DNA of 64,000 nt from Lepus europaeus (lineage: Eukaryota > Chordata > Mammalia > Lagomorpha > Leporidae). The translations under genes and the position numbers were made by a program. The DNA lies in the NCBI RefSeq assembly GCF_033115175.1, contig NC_084850.1:102115439-102179438 (forward strand), written 5' to 3'. The notes under the pieces were generated by a model. That model did no database searches and had not been told where the DNA came from. It saw nothing but the letters and a program-made list of their open reading frames with translations. This document shows, one piece after another, positions 34,139 to 45,776 of the stretch (position 1 is its first letter; every line of letters begins with the position of its first letter).

Positions 34139-34698
34139 AAAAATCAAGCTAGGACTGACAAATACAATGGTAACACACATGACTAACAAAGGATGGTTGA
34201 TAAATCCAACCAAAATCCAAGGCCCACTTGAACAGCAAAGTTTTTAGGAATAACCTGGACAGAAGTTATCCGTGACATTCTCACAGAGAATAAAAAAAAA
34301 ATGAACTGTTGTGTTGTTACAAGAAACACTGCACCAGATCAGATTACTCAGAATTGGCAGGTTACATGTTCCCCATCTGAGAATACTGCTACTTTTTCCC
34401 CATTAAACAATCCAAAAGAAGGCTCTATTGGGAAAAAAACAAGCTGGGTCTAAACTGCAAACAGAAGTAACTCTCTTGATGCCTTTGGGTCCCTATGATC
34501 CATATTTAAGGTATGATTTTGGAAGAATCTGCAAGTTGTACACACAAAGACTGGAGCTTACGGAAAATGCCCACAAGTGCCACCCAACAGCAATGACTGG
34601 GTTTTGGACCAGAGACTCTCCCGATGTGATGGTATGGTATGCAGCATTTGTGACTAAAGGACATAAAATAATCTTTTCTCTTCAAAATGCATTTGATA

Positions 34699-34936
34699 TA
34701 CAAAAAGACAGAGACAGAGATCTCACATCCACTGGTTCACTCCCCCAAATACCCGCAACGGCCAAAGGAAGTGGCAAAGCCAGGAGCTGGGAACTCAATC
34801 CAGGTCTCCCAACTGGGTGGCAGAAAATGCAACTACTACTAGGTGTTAACCCAAACTAGTTATTAAACCCAGTTACTCTGTTAGGGACACAAGCATCCTA
34901 ACTGGTGGCTTAACTTCTAGGCCAAATGCTCACCCC
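34699..34936 (-). mobile_element. C-repeat SINE, old, truncated lead
   Basis: 'catccactggttcactccc' body; end 'ctaggccaaatgctcacccc' typical of the oldest subfamily. Confidence 0.82.
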
Positions 34937-35040
34937 AAGAGGGATATAAAATAATCTCAAAACCTGTCTTGGGTGATGTCAGAGAAATACAGAGAAATCA
35001 GTGTGCAGGAGCGTTCCATGATATAATGAGAACAGATTAC

Positions 35041-35731
35041 AATCCACCCTCCTTATCGGCAGGTTCCACAACCATGAATTCAACCAGCTACATATCAAAA
35101 ATATTCAGAAAAAAACTGCATGTGTGGCCGGCGCTGTGGCTTAACAGGCTAATCCTCTGCCTTGCGGCGCTGGCACACTGGGTTCTAGTCCCAGTCGGGG
35201 CGCCGGATTCTGTCCCGGGTGCTCCTCTTCCAGGCCAGCTCTCTGCTATGGCCCGGGAGGGCAGTGGAGGATGGCCCAAGTCCTTGGGCCCTGCACCCGC
35301 ATGGGAGACCAGGAGAAGCACCTGGCTCCTGGCTTTGGATCAGCACGATGTGCCGACCGCAGCGGCCATTGGAGGGTGAACCAATGGCAAAAAGGAAGAC
35401 CTTTCTCTCTGTCTCTCTCTCTCTCACTATCCACTCTGCCTGTCAAAAAAATAAATAAATAAATAAAACTGCATGTGAAAAACAGTTGTGTCTGTACTGA
35501 ACATGCACCTATACAGATTTTGGCATTATTCCCAAACAATACAGTATAACAACTATTTACATAGTATATACATTGTATTAGGTGTAAGTAATCCTGAGAT
35601 GATTTAAAGGATTCAAGAGGATGGGTATAGTTTATGCAAATACTACACCATTTTATATAAAAGACCCAAGCATTGGCAAATCTGGATGGGTCTTGGACTC
35701 AACTTCCCATGGATAGCGAGGGACAGCTGTA
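35041..35731 (+). mobile_element. Tigger-type DNA transposon, split by a SINE
   Basis: 'ccacaaccatgaattcaacc', 'aacaatacagtataacaac' and 'tgcaaatactacaccatttt' are in standard order. Near-inverted ends ('accctccttatcggcaggtt' and 'catggatagcgagggacagc'). Related fragments lie at 14238 and 59668. Confidence 0.75.
35125..35464 (+). mobile_element. C-repeat SINE inside the Tigger element
   Basis: TSD 'aaaactgcatgtg' (35112-35124 and 35465-35477), so it is younger than the Tigger copy. Confidence 0.95.
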
Positions 35732-36075
35732 TACAGGAATATGGAACCAGATTGCAAGGAAGTACTCATTGTATTAACAAGCCTCTTTTCCCCTAGTGCC
35801 CACTTTGGAACCACTAGAGGACCTGAAAGATCCTATTGCCACGGGAGCCATTCCCTCCAAACAACTCTTGACCAACAAAAAGCTTCTTGTTTACAGGTGG
35901 CAGTTCCAAGCTGGGCGGACGATATTCTGTTTGGAATACTGTGACCGGCTGATGCAAAAATTGATTGAAGAAGGTAAGAACAAATCAACAAATTGCCTGC
36001 TGTTTACCTTGCAGTGATCAAAGAAGTGGACAACAATAAGAGATCCAAACCATGGTCAGTGACCAACATCCTAGC

Positions 36076-36517
36076 TGTTGGGAGCCACTGTGCTGGGTTC
36101 CCTGTGTAGGCCTTTGTTTAGACTAACCTTCATCTGTGTTCCTGTAAGGAGGAGTCACTAGAAAATTCCATGTGTACAGCTCACTGATGTGGTTAGCGCC
36201 TGGCCATCTGGCTTCAGTGCTCTCTTTCTTGTACCTTGATAAGCACGTGTGGTAGCTGTAAGACCTCGCTGTAACTCCCTTTGTCAAGTTGATACTGATT
36301 CCTGTGAAATTATTCCTTTGAACTATGTTGTGAGATGACCCCTGCTTGCCCTCGACTGTTACAATCCTTGCCTTGTATTATATAAGCTGCCTCCTTCTCC
36401 AATAAAGTGAGACCTTGATCAGAATACTGTCTTGGTCTCCCTTCTCGTGTCTGGTTTGTCTCTCCATTCAGGTCTGCCCTCCTCGTGTCCTAGTTGATTA
36501 CCCTGCGGGCCGGGGCA
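36076..36517 (+). mobile_element. solo LTR, class II-like, 442 bp
   Basis: Starts TGTTGGGAGCC and ends GGGGCA. It has a TATA-type 'tattatataagc' (about 36377) and a polyadenylation signal 'aataaagtgag' (about 36401). It is flanked by the 5-bp repeat 'ctagc' (36071-36075 and 36518-36522). No internal region remains, so it is a recombined solo LTR. The start word resembles IAP/ERVK-type LTRs. It interrupts the RNase H-like part of ERV copy 1. Confidence 0.88.
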
Positions 36518-36955
36518 CTAGCTAATAGAAAACTGCTCTGCTAAAGGAATACCCGTTTGGGGCACAGTTCTATGGAAGCCACTGTAGGAATTTAAGGGGA
36601 GCACTGAAGTAGGATACATTGACGTCCATCAAAAGAAGCTTCTTTCAGGAGAAAAAGGTGATTGGAGCCAGCAAGTAGGTAGCCTGGTATGCTTACTTGA
36701 GGTGAATACTTGGGCCCATTTGATGAGTAGGCATGGGGGAGCTGCAGCAATATAGAGATGAGCTCATAGTTAACCTATTCCTCTTGGACCTCTGAGGCGC
36801 AAAATGCCAACATGAACTGTCTTGTCCTCAAGCAAGAAAAACAGCAACTGCAGTTAGCTATGGGGCAAATTGCCCAGGAGGAAGGTCTCACACATAGCTG
36901 GCAAGTGGACTACACTGGACCACTGCCAATAGCTCTGGGAGGTTATAAATACGTT

Positions 36956-37345
36956 GCTATGGCTTGAATGTTTCCACCAAATCCCATGTTGAAATTTAAC
37001 CCTCATTGTGGGGTATTAAAATGTGGAATCAGGTGGGATTTTGTCATGGTTAATTTTAGGTGGCATCTTGACTGGATGAAGGAATATCTAGAAATTGGAC
37101 AAGCATCAGTATGGGTATTTCTGTAAGGGTATTTCCAAAAGATATTAGCATGTGAGTCAAGTGGGCTAGGGAGAAAGGACGGCCTCAATGCGGGTAGGCA
37201 CCATAAACTGGCTTGAGGTGCAGAGAGAATAAATATAGAAGGCGAATTGGTCTCTCTCTGAGAGCTGGGACATGTTCAACTCCTGCATTGGACATCAATC
37301 CTAAAATAGGATTTGCACTGTTATCCCTAGAGTAGCGTCTTCCAT
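36956..37345 (+). mobile_element. MaLR/MLT2-like LTR sequence
   Basis: 'tgctatggcttgaatgtttcc' region (MST-like start) is followed from 37045 by 'catggttaattttaggtggc' and 'gggtatttctgtaagggtat', typical of an MLT2 (ERVL) LTR. It probably includes the 5' LTR of ERV copy 2; the join between the two LTR types is unresolved. Confidence 0.6.
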
Positions 37346-37753
37346 TTGTTAAGTTATTTGGGTCATTTGATACTTTAGAACTTTTTACACAAATCAATGA
37401 GCATAATGAGGTTGGCTGGTCGTAATAGCACCGGAGAAAGAAAAGACGAGGTCAGGGCTTCATATTTCCAATTAGACCTCTGCCTAAATGATTTAAAATC
37501 TTCTCTTCCTGCCCTGAAAGAAAACTTTATCTCCTATAGATGCAGCATTGAGATTGCTGAAAACCAAACCCAGAGTCTGATCCTGCAAGAGACTTAGTAC
37601 AAGGCAAACTGAATCCCCAGCTTGACAGGGTGTCTTCTGTTATACACAGGTCATTGACTGGAAACAAAGGAGATTCAGCAAATTAGAATAGGGATATATG
37701 GTAAAATCCTGATGGAGCTAGGGACCTCAGACCCCCTAAATTCAGTTGAAGGT

Positions 37754-38106
37754 TTTTTTTTTTTTTTTTGGACAGGCAGAGTGGACAGTGAGAGAGAGAG
37801 AGAAAGGTCTTCCTTTGCTGTTGGTTCACCCTCCAATGGCCGTTGCGGCTGGCATGCTATGGCTGACACGCTACAGCCGGCGCACCGCGCTGATCCGAAG
37901 GCAGGAGCCAGGTGCTTCTCCTGGTCTCCCATGCGGGTGCAGGGCCCAAGGACTTGGGCCATCCTCCACTGCAATCCCGGGCCACAGCAGAGAGCTGGCC
38001 TGGAAGAGGGGCAACCGGGACAGAATCCGGCGCCCTGACTGGGACTAGAACCCAGTGTGCCAGCACCGCAAGGCGGAGGATTAGCCTATTGAGCCACGGC
38101 GCCGGC
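37754..38106 (-). mobile_element. C-repeat SINE in ERV copy 2
   Basis: T17 lead, GC-rich type, end 'gagccacggcgccggcc'. Flanks share 'tcag(t/c)t(g/a)aag'. Confidence 0.94.
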
Positions 38107-38540
38107 CATCAGCTAAAGTTTCATACAAGTAGATGCAGTACTTGCACCCATCTGGAGAAGTTAGCCCTACCTTGTCTGAATAACTTAAAGTAACACTCCC
38201 TGAGGTACCGGCCTTGCGAGGCACTGCTTATGCTCCTGAGGACCTACTCCCACCACCCTTCTCTCCTTCTAGATCTATAAATATTCAAGTCCCAGTAGGC
38301 TTGGAAGGGGAGGTACAAAAAGTGACCCATGAGGAGGTGTGCTACACACTAAAATAACTATGATTTATCTAATGTACACAGACACAAGTGCATAGAATAT
38401 GTGTGAGAATAGATGTTAAGAGTGTGAGATGATAGTGGAAGGAACATAAAGTTGCATCAAGCCAAGTTAGTTGATACAGGGCACTAAGCAGAGATTCTAG
38501 ATTGAATGCTTTAGTTCAAAGGGTTAGAAAGGGATCTAAC

Positions 38541-38562
38541 AATTGTGTTGGTTGGTTGGTTG
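38541..38562 (+). repeat. (GGTT)n microsatellite
   Basis: Five to six GGTT units inside gag-like sequence. Confidence 0.85.
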
Positions 38563-39094
38563 GTTGGCTGACTGAATCATGGACCAAAAGATGGCCTATA
38601 CTAAATAAAGCTGAAATACCAGAACTGTCTTGGTATATTGTACAGGAGGGGATCTAGAGTATCAGAAAGACTGGAATGTTAGAGTAGATTTATCATATAA
38701 GAAGTGCTCACCCATTCCAGGAAGATCCAGGACATGCCTTTTACCAAAACTGTGAGAAATAAATCTGAGAGAGGAGACCCATCATCCTTGAAGAACTCTA
38801 TGATAACTCATCACCAAATATCAGAAATTACAATGGAACTGCTGCCCCTGAACTATATGTCATGGGGATCATTGAATCCTAGGGTAGCAGGTACCAAGTT
38901 GCAGCACTTAATCATCAAAGACAAGGGAGATGTGGTTACCATGCTGGTCTGTAGAGGCACAGCAGCAATCAGAAGAATCTGACTCACAGAGATCGATGGT
39001 GTTTAATAGTTGACCATGATGTAGCCAGAAAATAAATATATGAATAATCTATTAAATTTGTAGTTGATGTGTTTAAGTGGAAGAGTTCTAGATA

Positions 39095-39120
39095 AGAAAG
39101 AAAGAAAGAAAGAGAGAGAG

Positions 39121-39151
<31 letters not shown>

Positions 39152-39156
39152 AAGAA
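39095..39156 (+). repeat. (GAAA)n/(GA)n microsatellite
   Basis: About 60 bp of GAAA units with GA interruptions, upstream of the protease remnant. Confidence 0.92.
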
Positions 39157-39661
39157 ATCAATCTAACATGAATGACCAAAACAGTCACAGGCCCTTGATC
39201 AACTGCCAGACTTGAGCCACTTTACAATCACAGAAACCATTGAATTGAAAGAGAGGTTGGGTTCCAGAGGGAAGGACCCTGCTACACTGCACGAAAATTT
39301 GTACTTTTAATCTTCCTCCAAGTTTTACCAAAGGAGCCTACAGCCTTTTACCAGTTCACTCTGCACTGGGATCAGGAAAATGATCAGACTGTTCAGGGGT
39401 TATTGGATATTGGCTGTGAACTGAAACTAATTCCAGGAGACCCAAAACACGACTATTGTCCACCAGTCAGAATAAGAGCTTACAGAAGTCAAGTAATCCG
39501 TGGAGTTTTAGTTCAAGCCCATCTTATAGTGGACCCTGTGAGTCCCTGAACCCATACTATGATTATTTCTCTAGTCACAGAATGTGTAATTGGAAGATGT
39601 TCTCAGCAACTAATAAAATCCCTACACTATTCCCTGATCTGTGAAATAAGAGTGATTATAG

Positions 39662-39997
39662 TGGCCGGCGCCGCGGCTCAATAGGCTAATCCTCTGCCTG
39701 TGGCACCAGCACACCGGGTTCTAGTCCCGGTCGGGGCACCAGATTCTGTCCCAGTTGCCCCTCTTCCAGGCCAGCTCTCTGCTATGGCCCGGGATTGCAG
39801 TGGAGGATGGCCCAAGTGCTTGGGCCCTGCACCTGCATGGGAGACCACGATAAGCACCTGGCTCCTGGCTTTGGATCAGCGTGATGCGCCAGCTGCAATG
39901 CGCCGGCCACAGTGGCCATTGGAGGGTGAACCAACTGCAAAGGAAGACCTTTCTCTCTGTCTGTCTCTCACTGTCCACTCTGCCTGTCAAAAAAAAA
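39662..39997 (+). mobile_element. C-repeat SINE in ERV copy 2
   Basis: TSD 'agagtgattatagt' (39648-39661 and 39998-40011). Confidence 0.95.
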
Positions 39998-41142
39998 AGA
40001 GTGATTATAGTAGAAAATGCCAAGTGGAAGCCACTACAACAGCCCCTAGTACGAAAATAGTAAACCCGAAGCAATAACACAGTCTTGGAGGGATTACAGA
40101 GATTGATGCCACCATTAAAGATTTGAAATAATCAAGACGGTGATTCCCACCACATCTTCATTAAACTCACTTATCTGACTTGGGAATAAAACAGATGGAT
40201 TTTGGAGAATGACAACCGCAGACACAACCGGGTGGTGACTCCAGTTGTTTCATATATGGCTTCATTGCTTGAGTAAATGAACACATCCTCTGGTACCTGG
40301 TGGGCAGCTATTGATCTGGCAAATGCCTAAAGCCCAGTAGAATCTATCTGCTTTCAGTTCGCAAGGCCAGTACTACATCTTCACTGCCCTACCTCAGAGG
40401 TAGATCAGCTCTCCGACCCCATGTCATGACTGAAGTCTACAGGGTCCTTGATCAACCTTCCCTTCCACATGGCACCACACTGGTCCACGCCATTGATACA
40501 CTTAGGCTGTTTAGATCCAATGAGCAAGAAGCAGCATCTACCCTAGGCACAACAGTAAGATGTTTTGTGTGTCAGAGGTTGGGAAAGAATTTGCACAAAA
40601 ATGCAGGGGCCTTTTGTCTCAGTAAAATTTCTAAGGGTGCAGTGGGGCATGCTGAGATATCCTTTGTGATGTTTAGTATAAGTTGTTACACCTGACCCCT
40701 CCTAAAACCAAAAGAGAGGCACAATGCCCAGGGGACATCTTTGGATCTTGGAAACTCTATATTCCTCATTTGGGTATGTTACTTTGGCTCATTTACTGAG
40801 TCAACAGAATAGTTGCTAGTTTTGAGTCAGACCCAGAACAAAAGAAAAGTGCTACAACAGGTCCAGGTTGCTGTGCCAGCTGCTCTGTCACTTGGGCTAC
40901 TTGATCCAGTAGATCCAATGGTGCTGGAAGTGGCAGTGGCAGGAAGGAATGCTGTGTGGAGCCTTGCACAGGCCCCTGTATGTGAATCTCAGTGCAGGCC
41001 TTGAGGGTTTAGAGCACAGCGCTGCTATCCTCTGCAGGTTACTCTCCTTATGAGAAACAGCATTTGCCCTGCTATTGGGCCTTAATAGAGACTACCAAGT
41101 TACCATGCAACCTGAGCTGCCCATCACTAAGTAGGTGTTGTT

Positions 41143-41401
41143 TGGGAGCCGGCACTGTGGCATAAAAGGTTAACCCTCCACCTGCAGTGCCGGCATCCTA
41201 TATGGGCACTGGTTCAAGTCCCAGCTGCCCCACTTCCAATCCAGCTCTCTGCTAATGCACCTGGGAAAGCAGTAGAGGATGGCCCAAGTGCTTGGGCCCT
41301 GCACCCACGTGGGAGATCTGGAGGAGGCTCCTGGCTTTAGCCTAGCCCAGCCCAGCCCCGGCCATTGCAGCAGAGTGAATCAGTTAGATGGAAGACATTC
41401 T

Positions 41402-41444
<43 letters not shown>

Positions 41445-41801
41445 CCTCCCCCTCTCTCCTCCCTTTTTTCTCTGTATCTCTGCTTTTTAAATAAGAGAGA
41501 CAGAGAGAAAGGTCTTCCTTTTCCATTGGTTCACCCCCCAAATGGCTGCTACGGCCAGCACGCTGCGCCGATCCGAAGCCAGGAGCCAGATGCTTCTCCT
41601 GGTCTCCCACGCGGGTGCAGGGCTCAAGCACTTGGGCCATCCTCCACTGCCTTCCCGGGCCACAGCAGAGAGCTGGACTGGAAGAGGTGCAACCGGGACA
41701 GTATCCAGTGCCCCAACCAGGACTAGAACCTGGGGTGCCGGCGCCGCAGGCAGAGGATTTGCCTAGTGAGCTGCGGCACCGGCCAATAAATCTTTTTTTA
41801 A
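41143..41801 (+). mobile_element. C-repeat SINE interrupted by an inverted SINE
   Basis: Outer TSD 'aagt(a/g)ggtgttgt' (41130-41142 and 41802-41814). (CT)n lies at 41403-41440. The tail is split: 'ctgctttttaaataag' before and 'aataaatctttttttaaaag' after the insert. Confidence 0.9.
41495..41784 (-). mobile_element. C-repeat SINE nested in the copy at 41143
   Basis: GC-rich reverse copy from 'gagagacagagagaaagg' to 'gctgcggcaccggcc'. It lacks its own T-rich lead, so it may have inserted into or recombined with the host tail. Confidence 0.9.
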
Positions 41802-42445
41802 AAGTGGGTGTTGTCTGACCCACTATGCCATAAACTTAGGTGTGCAGAGCAGCATCCACAACCAGAGGGAATATAATGTAAGACTGGGCTCAAGCAGGTC
41901 CTGAAGGCACAAGTAAGTTACATGAGAAAACTGTCTGATGCTCATAGACCCCACACCTGCCACACTGTCTTCTCTCCCCGCCTGAACCACTGGCTTCCCA
42001 GGGAGTTCCCTATGGTCAGTAGACAGAGGAAGAGATGATTTGGGCCTGCTTTACAGATGGTTCTTCACGATGTCCAGGTGCCACCCAAAAGTCAACAGCG
42101 ACAGCACCACAGGCCTGCTCTGGGACATCCCTGAGGGACAGTAGTGAAAGGAGATCTTCCCAGTAGGTAGAACTTTGAGGAGTTCACATGGTTGGTCATT
42201 TTTGCTTAGAAGGAGAAATGGCTAAACCTGTAATTGTATATTGATTCATGGACTATGGCCAATGGTTTGGGTGGATGAGGAGGGACCTAGAAAGAACATG
42301 ATTGGAAAATTGGTGACAAAAGGGTCTAAGGAAAAAGTCTGAGGATACACCTCTCCAAATGGGAGGAAAACAAAAAGATTCTTGTGCTCTATGTGAACGT
42401 CCATCACTGGCATCAACAGAGGAGGATTTTAATAATCAAGTGCAG

Positions 42446-43108
42446 CAGTGGCTGTCTGGCATAGTGGCTAGGATGCTGCTTGGGATGCCTGCACCCCATA
42501 TTAGAGTCCCAGCTCCACTCCCAATTCCCCAATTCCAGCTTCCTGCTAATGTACACCTTGGAAGGCAGTAGGTGATGGCTCAAGTGGTTGGGTCCCCGTC
42601 ACCCACTTAGGAGACCTGGATTGAGTTACCAGGCTCCTGGCTTCTGCCTCACCCAGCCCTGCCACTGAAGGCATTTGGACAGTGAACCAGCAGACGGAAG
42701 ATCTCTCTGTGTGTCTGTCTGTCTTTGTGTGACTTCCTTATCATTAAATTATTTATTTATTTATTTATTTATTTTAAAAGGCAATGAGACAGCGAGATAG
42801 GAAAAAAGACCCAGAAAGAGAGAGCTCTCCAATCCTTTGGTTCACTCCCCAAATAGCCACAAAAGCTAGTCTGGGACAGGCCAAATCCAAAACCCAGGAA
42901 CTTAATCCAGGTCTCTCACATGGATGACAATAATTCAAGCCATCACCTGCTGCCTCCCAAGGCACACATTAGCAGGAAGCTAGAATAGAGAGTAGGGCTG
43001 GAATTTAAACCAAGTCACTGCAATATGGGATGTGGGTATTGCACATGGCATCTTAACAGCCATGCCAAACACCTCCCCCTTTCAAATAAATGAATAAGAA
43101 TTTTTAAA
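42446..43108 (+). mobile_element. old C-repeat SINE interrupted by a reverse SINE
   Basis: The flanks 'aataatcaagtgcag' (42431-42445) and 'aaataaccaagtggag' (43109-43124) are a diverged TSD within an RNase H reading segment. The tail resumes at 43080 ('tttcaaataaatgaataag'). Confidence 0.8.
42740..43077 (-). mobile_element. C-repeat SINE nested in the copy at 42446
   Basis: (ATTT)n lead 42747-42774, 'ggttcactccccaaatagcc', end 'catgccaaacacctcccc'. Confidence 0.85.
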
Positions 43109-43216
43109 AAATAACCAAGTGGAGAAGATGACCCATTCTGTGGGTCTATTCCTAGCTATTCCTATATTGTTCATGGGCTTATGAACAAAAAACAGCCATG
43201 GTGACAGAGATGACAG

Positions 43217-43563
43217 GTTTTTTTTTTTTTCTCTCTTTTTTTTTTTTTTGACAGAGTGGATAGTGAGAGAGAGAGACAGAGAGAAAGGTCTTCCTTTTTG
43301 CCATTGGTTCACCCTCCAATTGCCGCTGCAGCCGGCGCATCGTGCTGATCCGAAGCCAGGAGCCAGGTGCTTCTCCTGGTCTCCCATGCGGGTGCAGGGC
43401 CCAAGCACTTGGGCCATCCTCCACTGCCTTCCCGGGCCATAGCAGAGAGCTGGCCTGGAAGAGGGGCAACTGGGATAGAATCCGGCACCCCAACCAGGAC
43501 TAGAACCCGGTGTGCCAGCGCCACAAGGCGGAGGATTAGCCTGTTAAGCCACGGCGCCAGCCT
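43217..43563 (-). mobile_element. C-repeat SINE in ERV copy 2
   Basis: TSD 'cagagatgacag' (about 43205-43216 and 43564-43575). Two T-runs in the lead. Confidence 0.94.
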
Positions 43564-44105
43564 CAGAGATGACAGTTATGCATGGGCTCAGCAACATGGA
43601 CTTCCACTCACCAAGGCCAGTCTGGCTACAGCAACAGCAAAGTGCAAAATCTGCCAACAGCAGAGACTGATACTGAGTCTCGGATATGGCACCACTGCCA
43701 AGGGTGATCAGCCAGCTACCTGGTGGCAGGTTGATTACACTGGATTGCTTCCAATACCAAGGGGGCAGCACCTTGTTCTTATTGGAGTAGACAGTTAACT
43801 CTGGAGGTGGATCTGCTTTCCCTGCATCCACTGCTTCTGCCAAAACTGCCATCTGTGGACTTACAAAACTCCTTACCCAGCCTCCTGACACTGCACACAG
43901 CATTGCTTCTGACTAAGGAATTCATCTCACAGCCAAAGAAGTGCAGCAGTGGGCCCATGCTCATGGAACTCGCTGATCTTACCTCATTTCCCATCATCCT
44001 GAAGTGGCCAGCTTGAGAACACTGTGCAACTGCCATTTGAAGACCCAGTTATAGTGCTAACTAGGCAGCAATACTTTACTGAGCTGAGACAATGTACCCC
44101 AGGAA

Positions 44106-44275
44106 GGGGATTCCAAAAGTTCACGGAAAATGGAATTAAAAGTTTGTTTTCATGCCAAATTTTAAATCCATGCATACAAAGGATGTTCAACGAGTTCATA
44201 GAGGGTGCATATTATAAGAAAATGCAGAGATTTCAAAATTTGGGTCAGGAAAATAAACACCTTTTTAAAAAGGAT
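44106..44275 (+). mobile_element. mariner-like DNA element fragment
   Basis: 'ggattccaaaagttcacgga' and 'aaatggaattaaaagtttg' repeat the terminal words seen at 8336. It inserted between the integrase and C-terminal pol parts. Confidence 0.6.
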
Positions 44276-44562
44276 TTATTTATTTGAAAGACACAGCAAC
44301 AGAGAGAGAGAGAGGAAGAGAGGAAGAAAGAAAGAGAGAGAGCGCTTTTCCATCCACAGGTTTACTCCCCAAAATTCCACAACATCCAGGGCTGGGTCAG
44401 GTTGTAGCCAGGATCCAGGAACCCCATCTGGGTCTCCCCATGGATGAAAAGGGCCCAAGTACTTGGACCATTATTCATCGCCTTCCCAGGCACATTAGCA
44501 GGAAGCTGGATCAGAAGGGTTCAAGTAGTGGCTTAACCTGCTACTCCACAATGCCAGACCTA
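44258..44562 (-). mobile_element. C-repeat SINE
   Basis: 'aaaggatttatttatttgaa' lead, GA-rich 44297-44343, end 'ccacaatgccagacc'. Confidence 0.87.
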
Positions 44563-45162
44563 AATTTATCTTTGAATATGGTGCTATGTTCTCCTTTTAG
44601 CAAGGATTCATGGTTCCAGGAATCCAGGAGTGGAAATGGAAATGGCAGCACTCCTATTAGACCTAGTGATCCACTAGCAAGTCTTGCTTCCAGTCCCTGA
44701 GACCTTATGTTTGCGGGCCCAGAGATCTCACAGCAATGATTCTACTGAAATGGAAGCTAAGATTGCCACCTGGCCATTTGGGGTTTCTCAGGCCTTTGAA
44801 TCTACAGGCAAGAAAGGTAGTTACTATACTGACTAGGGTGACTGATGGTGAGTAACAAGGAGACACTGGACTATTATTCCATGATGTGCATAAGGAGGAG
44901 TATTATATAATACAGGAGACCCCACAAGCATATTACCATGCCCTGTGATTAAAGCCAAGGAAAAACTAGAACAACGCAATTCAAGCACAACTAACAATAC
45001 CCCAGATTCTGCAGGGTGAAAGGTTGGATAATTCTACAAAGCAAAGAACCATAACCAGCTGAGGTGCTTGCTGAGGGCAAGGGAAATATAAAACTGGTCG
45101 TAGGGGAAGGTAGTTATACATACCACCGATGATCACAAGACCTACTTGCAGAAATTATGACT

Positions 45163-45466
45163 GTAACTTTTTAAAGTTTATTTATTTATTTTGAGAGAAA
45201 GAGTGACAGAGGCAGAGGCAGGGATGGGGGTGGAGACAAAGCTCCCATCCATTGGCAATGCCTGGGCCAGGGCAAATTTGAGAGCCAAAAATTCAATCCA
45301 GGTCTCCCATGTGAGTGGCAGGAGCCCATTTACTTGAGCCATCACCACTGCCTCCCAGGGTCTACATTAGCAGGAAGCTGGAATCAGGAGCTGGAGCTGG
45401 GAATCAAACCCAAGTACTCTGATATGCAGCACAGGTGTCTTAACTGCTAGGGTAAATGCCCACCTG
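45163..45466 (-). mobile_element. C-repeat SINE, old
   Basis: 'aaagtttatttatttatttt' lead; end 'ctagggtaaatgcccacc'. Confidence 0.82.
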
Positions 45467-45700
45467 ATTCTATTCCAGCTTCCTGATAATGCACACCCTG
45501 GGAAGCAGCAGATGATGGATCAGGTACTAAGGTCATTGCCACCCACTTGAGAGACTCAGATTGAGTTCTGGGTCCTGGCTTCAGCCTGGCCAGCCCCAGC
45601 TGTTGTAAGCATTCAGGGGAGTGGGAAGTGAACCAGCAAATGAAAAATCCCCCCCATGTCTGCCTTTCAAATAAATATAAATAAATAAATTTTTTTGAAA
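45467..45700 (+). mobile_element. C-repeat SINE, 5'-truncated
   Basis: Starts mid-body ('cagcttcctgataatgcac') directly after the reverse copy; tail 'ctttcaaataaatataaat'. Confidence 0.8.
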
Positions 45701-45776
45701 AGTTGATGCCAAAAGATATACTCATTAAAATTGAAAGATCGGTTGCAAATGATAGCCCATCAGAAAGTTTAGTCTA

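Larger units (their letters stand above)
31669..36955 (+). mobile_element. class III (ERVL-type) endogenous retrovirus, copy 1, degraded interior
   Basis: The gag-pol interior is recognisable only in pieces. A reverse-transcriptase/thumb region lies near 34200-34500 (motifs INPTKIQGP at 34200 and MPLGPYDP near 34480). RNase H-like sequence at 35736-36070 resumes at 36523 after an LTR insertion. The start of the integrase core lies at about 36899-36955 (WQVDYTGPLP). Stops and frameshifts interrupt every part. SINEs (32024, 32395, 33123, 33826, 34699), a Tigger element (35041) and a solo LTR (36076) have broken it further. The integrase frame stops where an LTR-like sequence begins at 36956. 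Not functional. Confidence 0.75.
37346..45160 (+). mobile_element. class III (ERVL-type) endogenous retrovirus, copy 2, degraded interior
   Basis: Runs in retroviral gene order. Gag-like remnants lie at 37390-39290 (for example 37397-37597). A protease remnant is near 39330-39560, where the active-site triad reads DIG instead of DTG/DSG. Reverse-transcriptase remnants span 40080-40560, and a thumb/RNase H part 40813-42445, resuming at 43109 after nested SINEs. Integrase lies at 43564-44100, with a C-x2-C zinc-site remnant (CKIC) and the WWQVDY start of the catalytic core followed by a stop at 43796. A C-terminal pol region, where ERVL carries a dUTPase, covers 44576-45150. Stops occur in all parts, and seven or more SINEs and a mariner scrap interrupt it. 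No env and no 3' LTR are identified. Confidence 0.78.

Noticed and set aside
33826-34250. Many open frames of 60-140 codons across the window with products like 'MAQVLGPCTRMGDQEKHLAPGFGSA'
   Set aside because: They are frames of the C-repeat SINE body, recur in dozens of copies on both strands, and have no conservation beyond the repeat.
43367-43798. 143-codon frame as a functional integrase
   Set aside because: Its first part is SINE sequence; the retroviral part is a decayed fragment ending in a stop within the catalytic core.
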